30,119 nt of DNA, taken from assembly GCA_002427525.1 (NCBI GenBank), contig DIRP01000006.1, positions 1 to 30,119 on the forward strand. The letters run 5' to 3'. This document shows positions 1 to 7,300 of the stretch, in pieces. Made by a program: the position numbers and the translations under genes. Under the pieces are notes generated by a model. The model did no database searches, was not told the DNA's origin, and saw only the letters and a program-made list of their open reading frames with translations. Source of the stretch: Bacteroidales bacterium UBA5433 (GTDB lineage: Bacteria > Bacteroidota > Bacteroidia > Bacteroidales > UBA932). Numbering within the stretch: position 1 is the first letter of the stretch; each line of letters opens with the position of its first letter.

Positions 1-164
1 CGGTCCATTTTTAAGCTCGTTACCACAATCTCTCCCAGTGTAACGGGAATGGTATCTTTCTTTTCTACTTCCTGAGCTCGAAGCGTTGTAAAAGGAACAA
101 GGATTAAAAAGGAAAATGCAACCAAAATACGGGTTGCTACAAAAGCAATGGGATTTTTCTTCAT
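1..164 (-). CDS. TonB-dependent receptor, N-terminal fragment (runs off the window)
   Basis: The gene starts at the ATG complementary to 162-164 and leaves the window at base 1, so only about 54 residues are visible. They begin MKKNP and form a basic start followed by a hydrophobic stretch ending near TTLRAQ, a normal signal peptide with cleavage after an Ala-x-Ala-like site. The mature part soon reads LGEIVVTSLKMD, which resembles the TonB box and plug entry of outer-membrane TonB-dependent receptors. No carboxypeptidase-like N-terminal domain lies between signal and box, so this is not a SusC-type protein. It begins 1 base after the stop of the TM1266-like gene, so the two are almost certainly co-transcribed. 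The ABC importer facing it may carry the same ligand across the inner membrane; that is inference, and the ligand is unknown. Confidence 0.72.
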   Translation of the reverse strand, partial: MKKNPIAFVATRILVAFSFLILVPFTTLRAQEVEKKDTIPVTLGEIVVTSLKMD

Positions 165-165
165 T

Positions 166-411
166 TTATTTATTCTTTAAAAGTACCGATTTCACCAGGA
201 TCCCTTCCAAACGGCCCAGCTGGCCTGTAAGGGAACCTATCTGATCTGTGGTACCTTCAAGAATAAGGGAAATAAGATTCTTGCCATTGCTTCGCGGAAG
301 ACCCTGCCTTCCCAGGATGATTCCTGCATGATGCGAAAGAATGTCGTTCATAAGAGCGACATACTCGTTGCTGTTGATTTGAATGATTACTGTTCCTACT
401 CTCTTTTCCAT
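166..411 (-). CDS. TM1266-family putative iron-only hydrogenase system regulator
   Basis: This 81-residue protein opens MEKRVGTVIIQI, continues with ILSHHAGIILGRQGLP and LISLILEGTTDQIGSLTGQLG, and ends LEGILVKSVLL. That pattern matches the small ACT/ferredoxin-like proteins of the TM1266 family, usually annotated as putative [FeFe]-hydrogenase system regulators because they often sit beside hydrogenase or HydEFG genes. The length is normal for the family. A good Shine-Dalgarno-like GGAGG lies about 8 bases before the ATG, uncommon in Bacteroidota, and a TATCTTTG promoter lies further upstream. It is the first gene of an operon with the TonB-dependent receptor. No hydrogenase gene is in the window, so the link to hydrogenase rests only on the family. 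Biochemical function is not established. Confidence 0.8.
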   Translation of the reverse strand: MEKRVGTVIIQINSNEYVALMNDILSHHAGIILGRQGLPRSNGKNLISLILEGTTDQIGSLTGQLGRLEGILVKSVLLKNK

Positions 412-466
412 CAGAGTACCTCCGGATTAGATTTTGTTAATAGATGCAAAATTGTTATTTGAGCCG

Positions 467-474
467 CAAAGATA
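467..474 (-). promoter_or_regulatory. -7 promoter element for the TM1266-like/TonB receptor operon
   Basis: The minus strand reads TATCTTTG, an exact TAnnTTTG match to the Bacteroidetes -7 element, about 55 bases upstream of the ATG at 411. I see no convincing -33 TTTG at the usual spacing. It is divergent from the promoter at 506-513. Confidence 0.6.
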
Positions 475-505
475 AGACATTTTTCTCAACTGCCTAAAAT
501 TATTC

Positions 506-513
506 TATTTTTG
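506..513 (+). promoter_or_regulatory. -7 promoter element for the ABC importer operon
   Basis: TATTTTTG matches TAnnTTTG and lies 16 bases before the ATG at 530, which implies a very short 5' leader. It is 31 bases from the opposing -7 element, so the two operons share one compact regulatory region. Confidence 0.6.
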
Positions 514-529
514 TTGAAAATTTCGAACC

Positions 530-1534
530 ATGAATCACTTAACATACAAGAACCGGAACTTTCCTGCTTTTATACGCGTTCTGTCTGTATGGGTTATTGT
601 CTTGTTTACGGTTTCTCTTACAGGTTGTGGTACCGGGTCAGGGGAAAATCCGGAAGGCAACCTGACCCTTGTCACATTAAAAGGACCTTCCTCCATGGGA
701 ATGGTTCAGTTGACAGACAGCCTGTCCCGGGAAAAAAATCCAACCTGTCACGTAGTAATGGTCAACGAGCCGCTACAGGCCAGAAAGCTGATGCTGGAAG
801 GCAAGGCAGACATAGTACTGCTCCCCATGACCATGGCTGCAATTTCATACAATAAAGGCTTGGACTACAGATTGGTTGCCGTTCCTGTATGGGGTGCCTT
901 GTACCTGTACGGAGAAGATACAACCATTACCCGCTGGGAAGACCTGAAAGGGAAAACCGTCCATACTATGGCGCGTGGCATGACACCGGATATTTTATTC
1001 CGGTACCTGCTTATAGGCAACGGCCTGGACCCCGACAAAGACCTTACCCTGGATTACCGCTTCCCATCCCATATTGACCTGGCAAGTGCCATGGCAATGG
1101 GAAAGGTCAAACTAGGTGTTATTTCAGAACCGCAAGCCAGTCAGGTAGTTCAAAAAAACCACAACCTTTCTCTTTTGATGGACCTTAACCACGAATGGAC
1201 AGCTACCACGCATACCCCTATGCCTCAGACAGCCTTTCTGGCCAGTGCCTCGGCTTTAGAAAAATACCCGAAGCAGATAGAAAAAATTCTTGCTGCATGC
1301 GAGCGTTCCACCCTATGGGTGAACAACTACCCGGACAGTGCAGCCGTTCTGTTGGTCAGGCACAAAATTTTGGACGGAACGGATGTTGCTGTCCGGGCGA
1401 TCCCAAAAGCAGGCCTTCATTTTGCAAGAGCAGACAGTATCCGCACCCTGGTAAAGGATTATTTGCAAGTTTTTTATACTTTAGACCCTGAAATTGTAGG
1501 AGGAAAGATGCCCGATGAAGCATTTTATCACTAA
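530..1534 (+). CDS. ABC transporter substrate-binding lipoprotein (NMT1/SsuA-like)
   Basis: This 334-residue protein has a basic N-terminus, a hydrophobic segment and a lipobox ending SLTGC near residue 33, so it should be a lipoprotein facing the periplasm. The mature part has the layout of nitrate/sulfonate/taurine/HMP-type binding proteins: LTLVTLKGPSSMGM at the start, a KADIVLLPMTMAA segment, WEDLKGKTVHTMARG, then GKVKLGVISEPQASQVV. These correspond to the ligand-binding edges of the NMT1/SsuA fold. It overlaps the downstream permease gene by 20 bases, indicating translational coupling. The ligand cannot be read from the sequence; automatic labels such as nitrate or sulfonate should be treated with care. 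The opposing TM1266-like and TonB receptor genes suggest a dedicated uptake route. Confidence 0.85.
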   Translation: MNHLTYKNRNFPAFIRVLSVWVIVLFTVSLTGCGTGSGENPEGNLTLVTLKGPSSMGMVQLTDSLSREKNPTCHVVMVNEPLQARKLMLEGKADIVLLPMTMAAISYNKGLDYRLVAVPVWGALYLYGEDTTITRWEDLKGKTVHTMARGMTPDILFRYLLIGNGLDPDKDLTLDYRFPSHIDLASAMAMGKVKLGVISEPQASQVVQKNHNLSLLMDLNHEWTATTHTPMPQTAFLASASALEKYPKQIEKILAACERSTLWVNNYPDSAAVLLVRHKILDGTDVAVRAIPKAGLHFARADSIRTLVKDYLQVFYTLDPEIVGGKMPDEAFYH

Positions 1535-2276
1535 AAAGAAAACCCTTACAGTCCTCTCCATAATCCTTATGCTTGTTTTATGGAAAGTATTGGCCGTTGT
1601 GTTTGATTCTCCGCTTACCATTCCACACCCCGAGGCCACATTTCTGGCCGTGGTAAAGTTGTTTGCCGAGCCGGGCTTCCTGATGGTAGCAGGAAGTACG
1701 GTAGTAAGGGGGTTGACGGGATTTATTTTATCGGGATTGCTGGGTATATGTATAGGTATTCTGGCCGGAATAAGCCCGGGGTTCAACACCTTTATTACTC
1801 CCATGCTGGTTACCATCAGGTCTGTTCCTGTAATTTCTCTTATCCTGCTGGCTCTTATATGGTTTCGCACAGGAGTTGTGCCTATCTTCATCGGCTTTCT
1901 TACCATGTTCCCGTTCATCTGCACCAACGTGTCTGACGGCATAAGAAGTGTTGACCCGGGCTTGGTAGAAATGGCGCATTTTTATAAGGTGGACAAACGG
2001 CGGATACTTACCGGTGTTTACATCCCGGCGGTAATGCCTTTTATTATAAGCGGAGCATCCAGTGCTATGGGTATTGGCTGGCGCGCCATTATTATTGGAG
2101 AGGTCCTTAGCCAGCCTGTGTATGGCATTGGGACCCGTTTGCAACTGGCCCAGACGTACCTGAATGTAGAAGCGGTTATTGCCTGGACGCTCATTGCCAT
2201 CGCCCTCAGTTTTATTTTTGAAAAATTAATCCGGTGGGGTGAATCTTACCTGATTAAATGGCAAAACGGATTATGA
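1515..2276 (+). CDS. ABC transporter permease (SsuC/TauC-like)
   Basis: This 253-residue inner-membrane protein has about six hydrophobic segments, starting at residues 10-30. It carries the cytoplasmic EAA-type coupling loop around GWRAIIIGEVLSQPVYGIG (about residues 190-210) that docks on the ATPase. Length and layout match the BPD_transp_1 permeases of the nitrate/sulfonate/taurine group. The start at 1515 lies inside the end of the binding-protein gene, with a GGAGGAAAG ribosome-binding site about 10 bases upstream. The stop TGA overlaps a possible ATG of the next gene. One permease gene with one ATPase gene implies homodimers of each. Confidence 0.88.
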   Translation: MKHFITKKKTLTVLSIILMLVLWKVLAVVFDSPLTIPHPEATFLAVVKLFAEPGFLMVAGSTVVRGLTGFILSGLLGICIGILAGISPGFNTFITPMLVTIRSVPVISLILLALIWFRTGVVPIFIGFLTMFPFICTNVSDGIRSVDPGLVEMAHFYKVDKRRILTGVYIPAVMPFIISGASSAMGIGWRAIIIGEVLSQPVYGIGTRLQLAQTYLNVEAVIAWTLIAIALSFIFEKLIRWGESYLIKWQNGL

Positions 2277-2992
2277 AATTACAAATAAACAACTTGTTCA
2301 AAAGTTACAAAGATCCTGTTTTTAAGGATTTTTCCATTTCTTTTCCGGAAAATGCCATAACCTGCATTCTGGGTCCGTCCGGATGCGGAAAAACAACGCT
2401 GCTGAATATCATTGGAAACATTATCCCTCCCGATAGCGGTACGTTGAACGGCTTTAGAGACAAGCAACTCTCTTATGTCTTTCAGGACCCGCGCCTGCTC
2501 CCCTGGAAAACAGTACGGGAAAACATTGAATTTGTCCTGGATAAAAACCTGAATGCCCCGGAACGCAAAAAGCAGGCAGAGCAACTTATTAAACAGGTAG
2601 AGCTGGAAGGTTTCTCTTGTTATTATCCCGCGCAACTGAGCGGAGGCATGCGCCAACGTGTATCCATTGCCCGTGCCTTTGCCGTTCCCTCAGATATTAT
2701 CCTTATGGACGAGCCTCTGAAAGGACTGGATGCTGTACTTAAGCAAAACCTTATCAAATGGTTCCTGCCTATATGGAAAGCAGACAGACGAACGGTAATT
2801 TTTGTTACGCACGACGTGGACGAAGCCCTGCTGCTTGGAGATAAGATAGTAGTTCTCAGTAAAATACCGGCAAATATCCTTACGCAGGTAACCCTCGACA
2901 TCCCCGCCGGAACCCGGAACCCTGAATCTGAGGTCTTTAAAAATAAAAAACAAGAGTTGCTGACTGCCCTGGAGAACAAAGAGTCGGGGTGA
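2258..2992 (+). CDS. ABC transporter ATP-binding protein (SsuB/TauB-like)
   Basis: All ATPase motifs are present: Walker A GPSGCGKTT (about residue 40), Q-loop VFQDPRLLPWKTV, signature LSGGMRQRV, Walker B IILMDEPLKGLD and switch His in FVTHDVDEA. The 244-residue length is normal for the importer ATPases of this group. Two starts are possible. The ATG at 2258 lies inside the permease gene; the ATG at 2273 overlaps the permease stop as ATGA and gives the more usual opening MKLQINNLFKSY. I keep the longer form but 2273 may be the true start. The last 9 bases overlap the 3' end of the convergent tRNA-Pro gene. It energises uptake by the two upstream gene products. Confidence 0.9.
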   Translation: MAKRIMKLQINNLFKSYKDPVFKDFSISFPENAITCILGPSGCGKTTLLNIIGNIIPPDSGTLNGFRDKQLSYVFQDPRLLPWKTVRENIEFVLDKNLNAPERKKQAEQLIKQVELEGFSCYYPAQLSGGMRQRVSIARAFAVPSDIILMDEPLKGLDAVLKQNLIKWFLPIWKADRRTVIFVTHDVDEALLLGDKIVVLSKIPANILTQVTLDIPAGTRNPESEVFKNKKQELLTALENKESG

Positions 2993-3056
2993 AAGGACTC
3001 GAACCTTCGGCCTCCACGTCCCGAACGTGGCGCGCTACCAACTGCGCTACACCCCG
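2984..3056 (-). tRNA. tRNA-Pro (anticodon CGG)
   Basis: The minus strand folds as a full cloverleaf: acceptor CGGGGTG pairs with CACCCCG, D arm GCGC..GCGC, anticodon stem CCACG/CGTGG around loop TTCGGGA (anticodon CGG, reading CCG), and T arm with GGTTCGAGTCC. Discriminator is A. CCA is not encoded; the next bases are CTC, so it must be added by the CCA-adding enzyme. The 3' end overlaps the last codons of the ABC ATPase gene on the other strand. Confidence 0.95.
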
Positions 3057-3069
3057 ATTTGTTGGGTGG

Positions 3070-3077
3070 CAAAGGTA
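3070..3077 (-). promoter_or_regulatory. -7 promoter element for tRNA-Pro
   Basis: The minus strand reads TACCTTTG (TAnnTTTG) 13 bases before the tRNA 5' end, the expected place for a tRNA promoter. It is divergent from the 3097-3104 element. Confidence 0.6.
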
Positions 3078-3096
3078 ATCAAAAAATTTAATTCTG

Positions 3097-3104
3097 TATC
3101 TTTG
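3097..3104 (+). promoter_or_regulatory. -7 promoter element for the dipeptidase gene
   Basis: TATCTTTG ends only 4 bases before the ATG at 3109. With a normal start site a few bases after the element, the transcript would have almost no leader. Confidence 0.6.
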
Positions 3105-3108
3105 AGCT

Positions 3109-3819
3109 ATGAAACAAATCCTTATTCTCTTTACTGCTACCATTCTGATGGTTAGTTGCCATCAAAATGACCCACGTAATCCGTACAACCTTCCCATAGC
3201 AAACACCATGAAAGCTTATTTGGCACAAGTGGAAGAAGACCCCAACACGGAGCTGATAGACCTGGAAGAAGCCATCCCGGGTGTTGCATTATATATTGCC
3301 TATGCTACAGAAGACAACTTTACCGGAGTTCCTATTTACACGTCGCCCAAAGCGTATCTTTGCCGACCGGTTGCTCAGGCACTGGCTGCCATACAGGACT
3401 CGCTACAGAGCCTGGGATTGGGAATTAAAGTATTTGATGCCTACAGGCCCTATGCCGGCACCGTCTATTTTTATGAGGTATATCACGACACCACATTTGT
3501 AGCCAGTCCCCGTACCGGCTCCATTCACAACCGTGGAGCGGCTGTGGATCTCACGCTCATTCAGCTGGAAACAGGAGAAGAATTGGAAATGCCCACCCGT
3601 TTTGATTCGTTTTCAGATACCGCCTCCCATAGTTTTATGGATCTTCCGGAACACATTCTGGAAAACAGGGCTTTGTTACGCGGTATTATGGAGACCTTTG
3701 GCTTTACGATATACGAACACGAGTGGTGGCACTACAACTTTACAGGAGCGCGATCTTTCCCTCTGCGTGATGTATCGTTTGAAGAATTAGCCACAAACCA
3801 ATCCAGAAAAGATACCTGA
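3109..3819 (+). CDS. D-alanyl-D-alanine dipeptidase, VanX/DdpX-like lipoprotein
   Basis: The 236-residue product has a short signal with lipobox MVSC (Cys17), so it is probably a lipoprotein. The catalytic zinc site of peptidase family M15D is visible: SIHNRGAAVDLTL matches SxHxxGxAxD (zinc His and Asp), and EHEWWHYNF matches ExxWH, with the general-base Glu and the third zinc His. VFDAYRP contains the conserved transition-state Arg. These enzymes cleave D-Ala-D-Ala. A lipoprotein form more likely acts on cell-wall-derived dipeptide in the envelope than in glycopeptide resistance, since no VanH/VanA/VanRS genes are here. Its 3' end overlaps the convergent YqaA-like gene by 80 bases. Confidence 0.88.
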   Translation: MKQILILFTATILMVSCHQNDPRNPYNLPIANTMKAYLAQVEEDPNTELIDLEEAIPGVALYIAYATEDNFTGVPIYTSPKAYLCRPVAQALAAIQDSLQSLGLGIKVFDAYRPYAGTVYFYEVYHDTTFVASPRTGSIHNRGAAVDLTLIQLETGEELEMPTRFDSFSDTASHSFMDLPEHILENRALLRGIMETFGFTIYEHEWWHYNFTGARSFPLRDVSFEELATNQSRKDT

Positions 3820-4216
3820 GGGCTTTCCCCAGAAACATAAAGAAAGTGGTCTTCCAGAACGGCATGCGGTAAAACCCCAGGCCTATGGCAAGCACATCCC
3901 CAACAAAGGGCAACCAGCAGAATAGTGCTGCCAGACTGCTCCACTTGAGGATGACTTTCTGCTGCTTTTCCAGCGTCTCTTTTTTTACCCGCATCCATTT
4001 TTCAATCCATTGCCATTTTCCCAGGTAACCCAACCCGTAACTGGTCACACTCCCCAGCCCGTTGCCTGCTGTAGCCAACACAAAACAGAGCCAGGGATTC
4101 CCTCCGGCCAGAAGCATACCGCCCAGCAAAATCTCTGAACTCAAGGGTATTATGGTTGAAGCCAAAAACGACCCAAAAAACAGTCCAACGTATCCGAAAT
4201 CTAAAAAATATTCCAT
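3740..4216 (-). CDS. YqaA-family (DedA/VTT-like) inner-membrane protein
   Basis: The protein starts MEYFLDFGYVGLFFGSFLA and has several hydrophobic segments. It carries the YqaA signature region: IIPLSSEILLGGMLLAGGNPWLC, GNGLGSVTSYGLGYLGKW, a basic amphipathic stretch WMRVKKETLEKQQ, then WLPFVGDVLAIGLGFYRMP. These are relatives of DedA/SNARE-associated membrane proteins; members of the wider group are linked to lipid scrambling, but the YqaA branch has no settled role. I chose the ATG at 4216 over one six codons upstream (4234) because homologs open MEYxxxxGYxGLF. The 3' end overlaps the dipeptidase gene tail to tail by 80 bases, so the two cannot both be extended or shortened freely. Confidence 0.8.
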   Translation of the reverse strand: MEYFLDFGYVGLFFGSFLASTIIPLSSEILLGGMLLAGGNPWLCFVLATAGNGLGSVTSYGLGYLGKWQWIEKWMRVKKETLEKQQKVILKWSSLAALFCWLPFVGDVLAIGLGFYRMPFWKTTFFMFLGKALRYLFWIGLWLILQTIHHAEGKIALL

Positions 4217-4298
4217 AAATAAAAAACCTGGCACGCTGTTTGCAAACTATTAAGGCAGATAGTTTTTTTCATCTATTAGGTTTTAGGTTAAATGGGTC

Positions 4299-4329
4299 AG
4301 GACAGATAACACTTCTAGTTGTCTGTCCT
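4299..4329 (+). terminator. 12-bp hairpin with T-rich tail between divergent genes
   Basis: AGGACAGATAAC (4299-4310) pairs with GTTGTCTGTCCT (4318-4329) with one T/G wobble and a 7-base loop, followed by TTCTTTT. It looks like an intrinsic terminator on the plus strand, yet the gene immediately upstream runs the other way. It could stop read-through from the dipeptidase gene or act as a leader element of the macroglobulin gene, 57 bases before that gene's start. Confidence 0.6.
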
Positions 4330-4386
4330 TTCTTTTAAGCAACCGTTTTGTAAAGGTAAAATTTTATAACTTGCGAGCCAAAACAT

Positions 4387-7300
4387 ATGAAAAATCACCA
4401 AACAACTAACAATAAATCAAGCATGTATAAACGGTTACTATGGCTGTTCCTGCTCATTCCGTTCCAGGTAACGGGACAGGACGTTGATTATCCTGCCACA
4501 TCACTGGTCCGGATGCAAAAAGCTTTCACTGCGGAAGCTGCAAAACAGGATTATAAGAAGATGGTTATGCTGATGGACAGCATGATGACTGCAGAAACAG
4601 CTATAAACCGCAAAGCCCGTCCGCGCCTGCTCAAAACGTATACAGATTATGCCCCGCTCTTTGGAAAAAGCATAGAGGGACAAGTGGTGTACCACCTGTA
4701 CATGCATACCCGTTTCCCGGAAAGCCGAGGCACCTACGGCAGCGTCCTTCCTCCAGGAAGCCGGGAGTTGAAGGGTGTGCCGGCCGCTCCTTACCAGGAA
4801 TTGTTGCTGACCGGGGCCTTTGTATATCCCTGCCAGGACCTGTATGAACTGGCACTTTTTGTCCTGGAAGACTACGGTGCGTTAACCGACCTGCTGGAAA
4901 GCGGCCGGGGTAACCTGCCACACAACCTGATTGCAGCCCGTTTGTTACATATACAATCCAAACCGTTACAACCGGAAGAAAAAATAGCGGAGCTGGACAA
5001 CCTGATTCTGCAATTCCCTAAGACAGAGCCCGTTTCTTTTGTCTACCTGGAAAAAGTGCGGCTTCTCATAGATACAAAACATTACAAAGAGGCCCTGAAA
5101 TTAAGCCGTGAAACCATCCGGCAGTTTCCAAAAAGTTCGGCAAAACAATCCCTGAAAGAATACGTAAGTTTTCTTACAGCACCTGCTCTTTCCATCCTGG
5201 TGAAAAAGCAGGTCTACCCGTATGCTCCCATGCAAATTGTGATTACCCGCAGAAACACGCCCCGTTACAAAGTGGAAATCAAAGGGGAAAACGGAAAACG
5301 CAGTCCGGGTATCAGAAAGAGCGGCATGGATGCACCGGTGTACGAAGCCGTAACCGATACGCTTATCCTGCCGCAGGCACCGGCACCCGGGTCTTATCGG
5401 ATTCGTGTAAAAAAAGGCCCCACAGAAAGTAAAACTACTTTTTACAGCGGTGCGGTGGCTTCTATGTTTCGTTCATCCCGCCAGACAGGTTACGTCTATG
5501 CAACCGATCTGCAAACCGGAGAACCCCTGAACAAAGCAGAGGTCCGGTTTGTCAAAGATACCAGGCCTTCCTATTCCATAACTATGGACGGGTTCACACC
5601 CGTAGATGTCCGCCCCGGCGAATCGTTCCGCGTATCCCCTCCCACCCCTTTGAAAGCAGTCCCGGACACTTTTTCTGTACCCTTTACCGTACATTCCTGG
5701 GATTTTAGTTACGGGGCTCCTTCCGGTACCACTACATCGGCTGCTCTTTACACAGACAGAAAATTGTACAGCAAAGAAGATACCCTCTTTTTTAAGGGAA
5801 TCGTGACCCGTTACAGCCACAACAAATGCGAACCGGAGCAAGAAAAAAATTACACCATCGTTTTACGCAACAACGCCGGTTACCGGGATACTCTTTATTC
5901 CGTAAACGTTGTAACCAACGAATATGGATCCTTCAGCGGATTTATTCCTCCCGGCATAGTCCGGATAAACGGTGAGCACAGCCTGACCATGCCGGGAGCC
6001 TCGGCCCACATTAGGATTGAAGAATACACCAGACCTTCCTTTTCCATTGACCTGCAACCGGTAAAACAGGCTTATGCCTATGAAGATACTCTTGTTCAAG
6101 AAGGGGTGGTTACCAATTACGCAGGATTTCCCCTGGCCGGAGTGGCTGTAGCATACCGGGTATTCAGGCAGCCTCTGTTCCGGCCTTACTACAGAGATCT
6201 GAACCTGTTCCCGACAGACGAACTGCCTTATTGGACAGATACAGTACATACCGACACAGACGGCCGGTTCCGCGCAGCTTTTCCTGCAGAAAAAGAAGGT
6301 ACAGAAAGCTCTTGGGGCTCAGTACTACAGGTACACTTTTCTGCAACAGACCCGACAGGAGAAACCCGGCAACAGCAAACTTTTCTTCCCATAAACGCAT
6401 ACCGCTATACCATCCGATCCCGCATGGGAGTTGCAAACACAGCAGCAGCAAACCGTATCCTGGTACTCGAACATGGACCGTTCCTGGCGTTGGATGTGCA
6501 GAATAGCGCAAGTTTTGACCAGGAGGTGCAAGGCTCGTACGCCCTGAGCAGGAACGGAGTAAAGCAATTCTCCGGCACGTTTACCGGAAAAGAGACATCC
6601 CAACCCCCGTGGTCTTCGCTGGAATCCGGTTCGTGGGAACTTTCCTGCAATCTGGAAGGAGCCCCTCCCCATAAAGAAACATTTTATCTGGTAAGCATTC
6701 ACGATACCGTAAGTCCGGTACATACCGCAGCGTTTTTCTGTCCCCTGGACACTCCCGGTCCTTCCTTCTTACTGGGCACCGTGGACCAACCGCTTTATGC
6801 CCTGGCCGAATGGTACGTTGGCGATTCCCTTATTAAAAAAGACCCCCTGGTACTGCAGCCCGGCATGCAACGTTTTTATTTTGATGACCATGCCTCCGTT
6901 TCTTACCCCCTGGAATTAAGGCTGATTGCCATCCGGGACGGAATATTCCATGAATTCACACACCGCTGGGAAGAGCCCCCCGGCCTTGATCTTAGCTTGC
7001 AATTTGTGTCCCTGCGCCAGGTAACGGGACCGAACACCCGGGAAACTTTTGGTCTGAAATTACCCGCCCGGGAAAAAGCCGAGGTGCTGGTAGGCATTTT
7101 CAACAAGAGCACCGACCGTTTCCAGCCCAACAGTTTCTCTTACCGGCCGGCGCAGGCACCGTACCGGCCCATCCCGTACATCCGGCACCATTTTACACAA
7201 ACAGCCACCGGGTTTGCCGGCAGCACAAAAAGTCCTGCAGTATATATGGCGGCAAGCCGGAACATGTCGGCAGACGGAGCTGTGACGGAAGGTGCGGATA

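Noticed and set aside
3109..3819. Vancomycin resistance gene cluster
   Set aside because: Only a VanX-like dipeptidase is present, with a lipoprotein signal and no ligase, dehydrogenase or two-component genes nearby.
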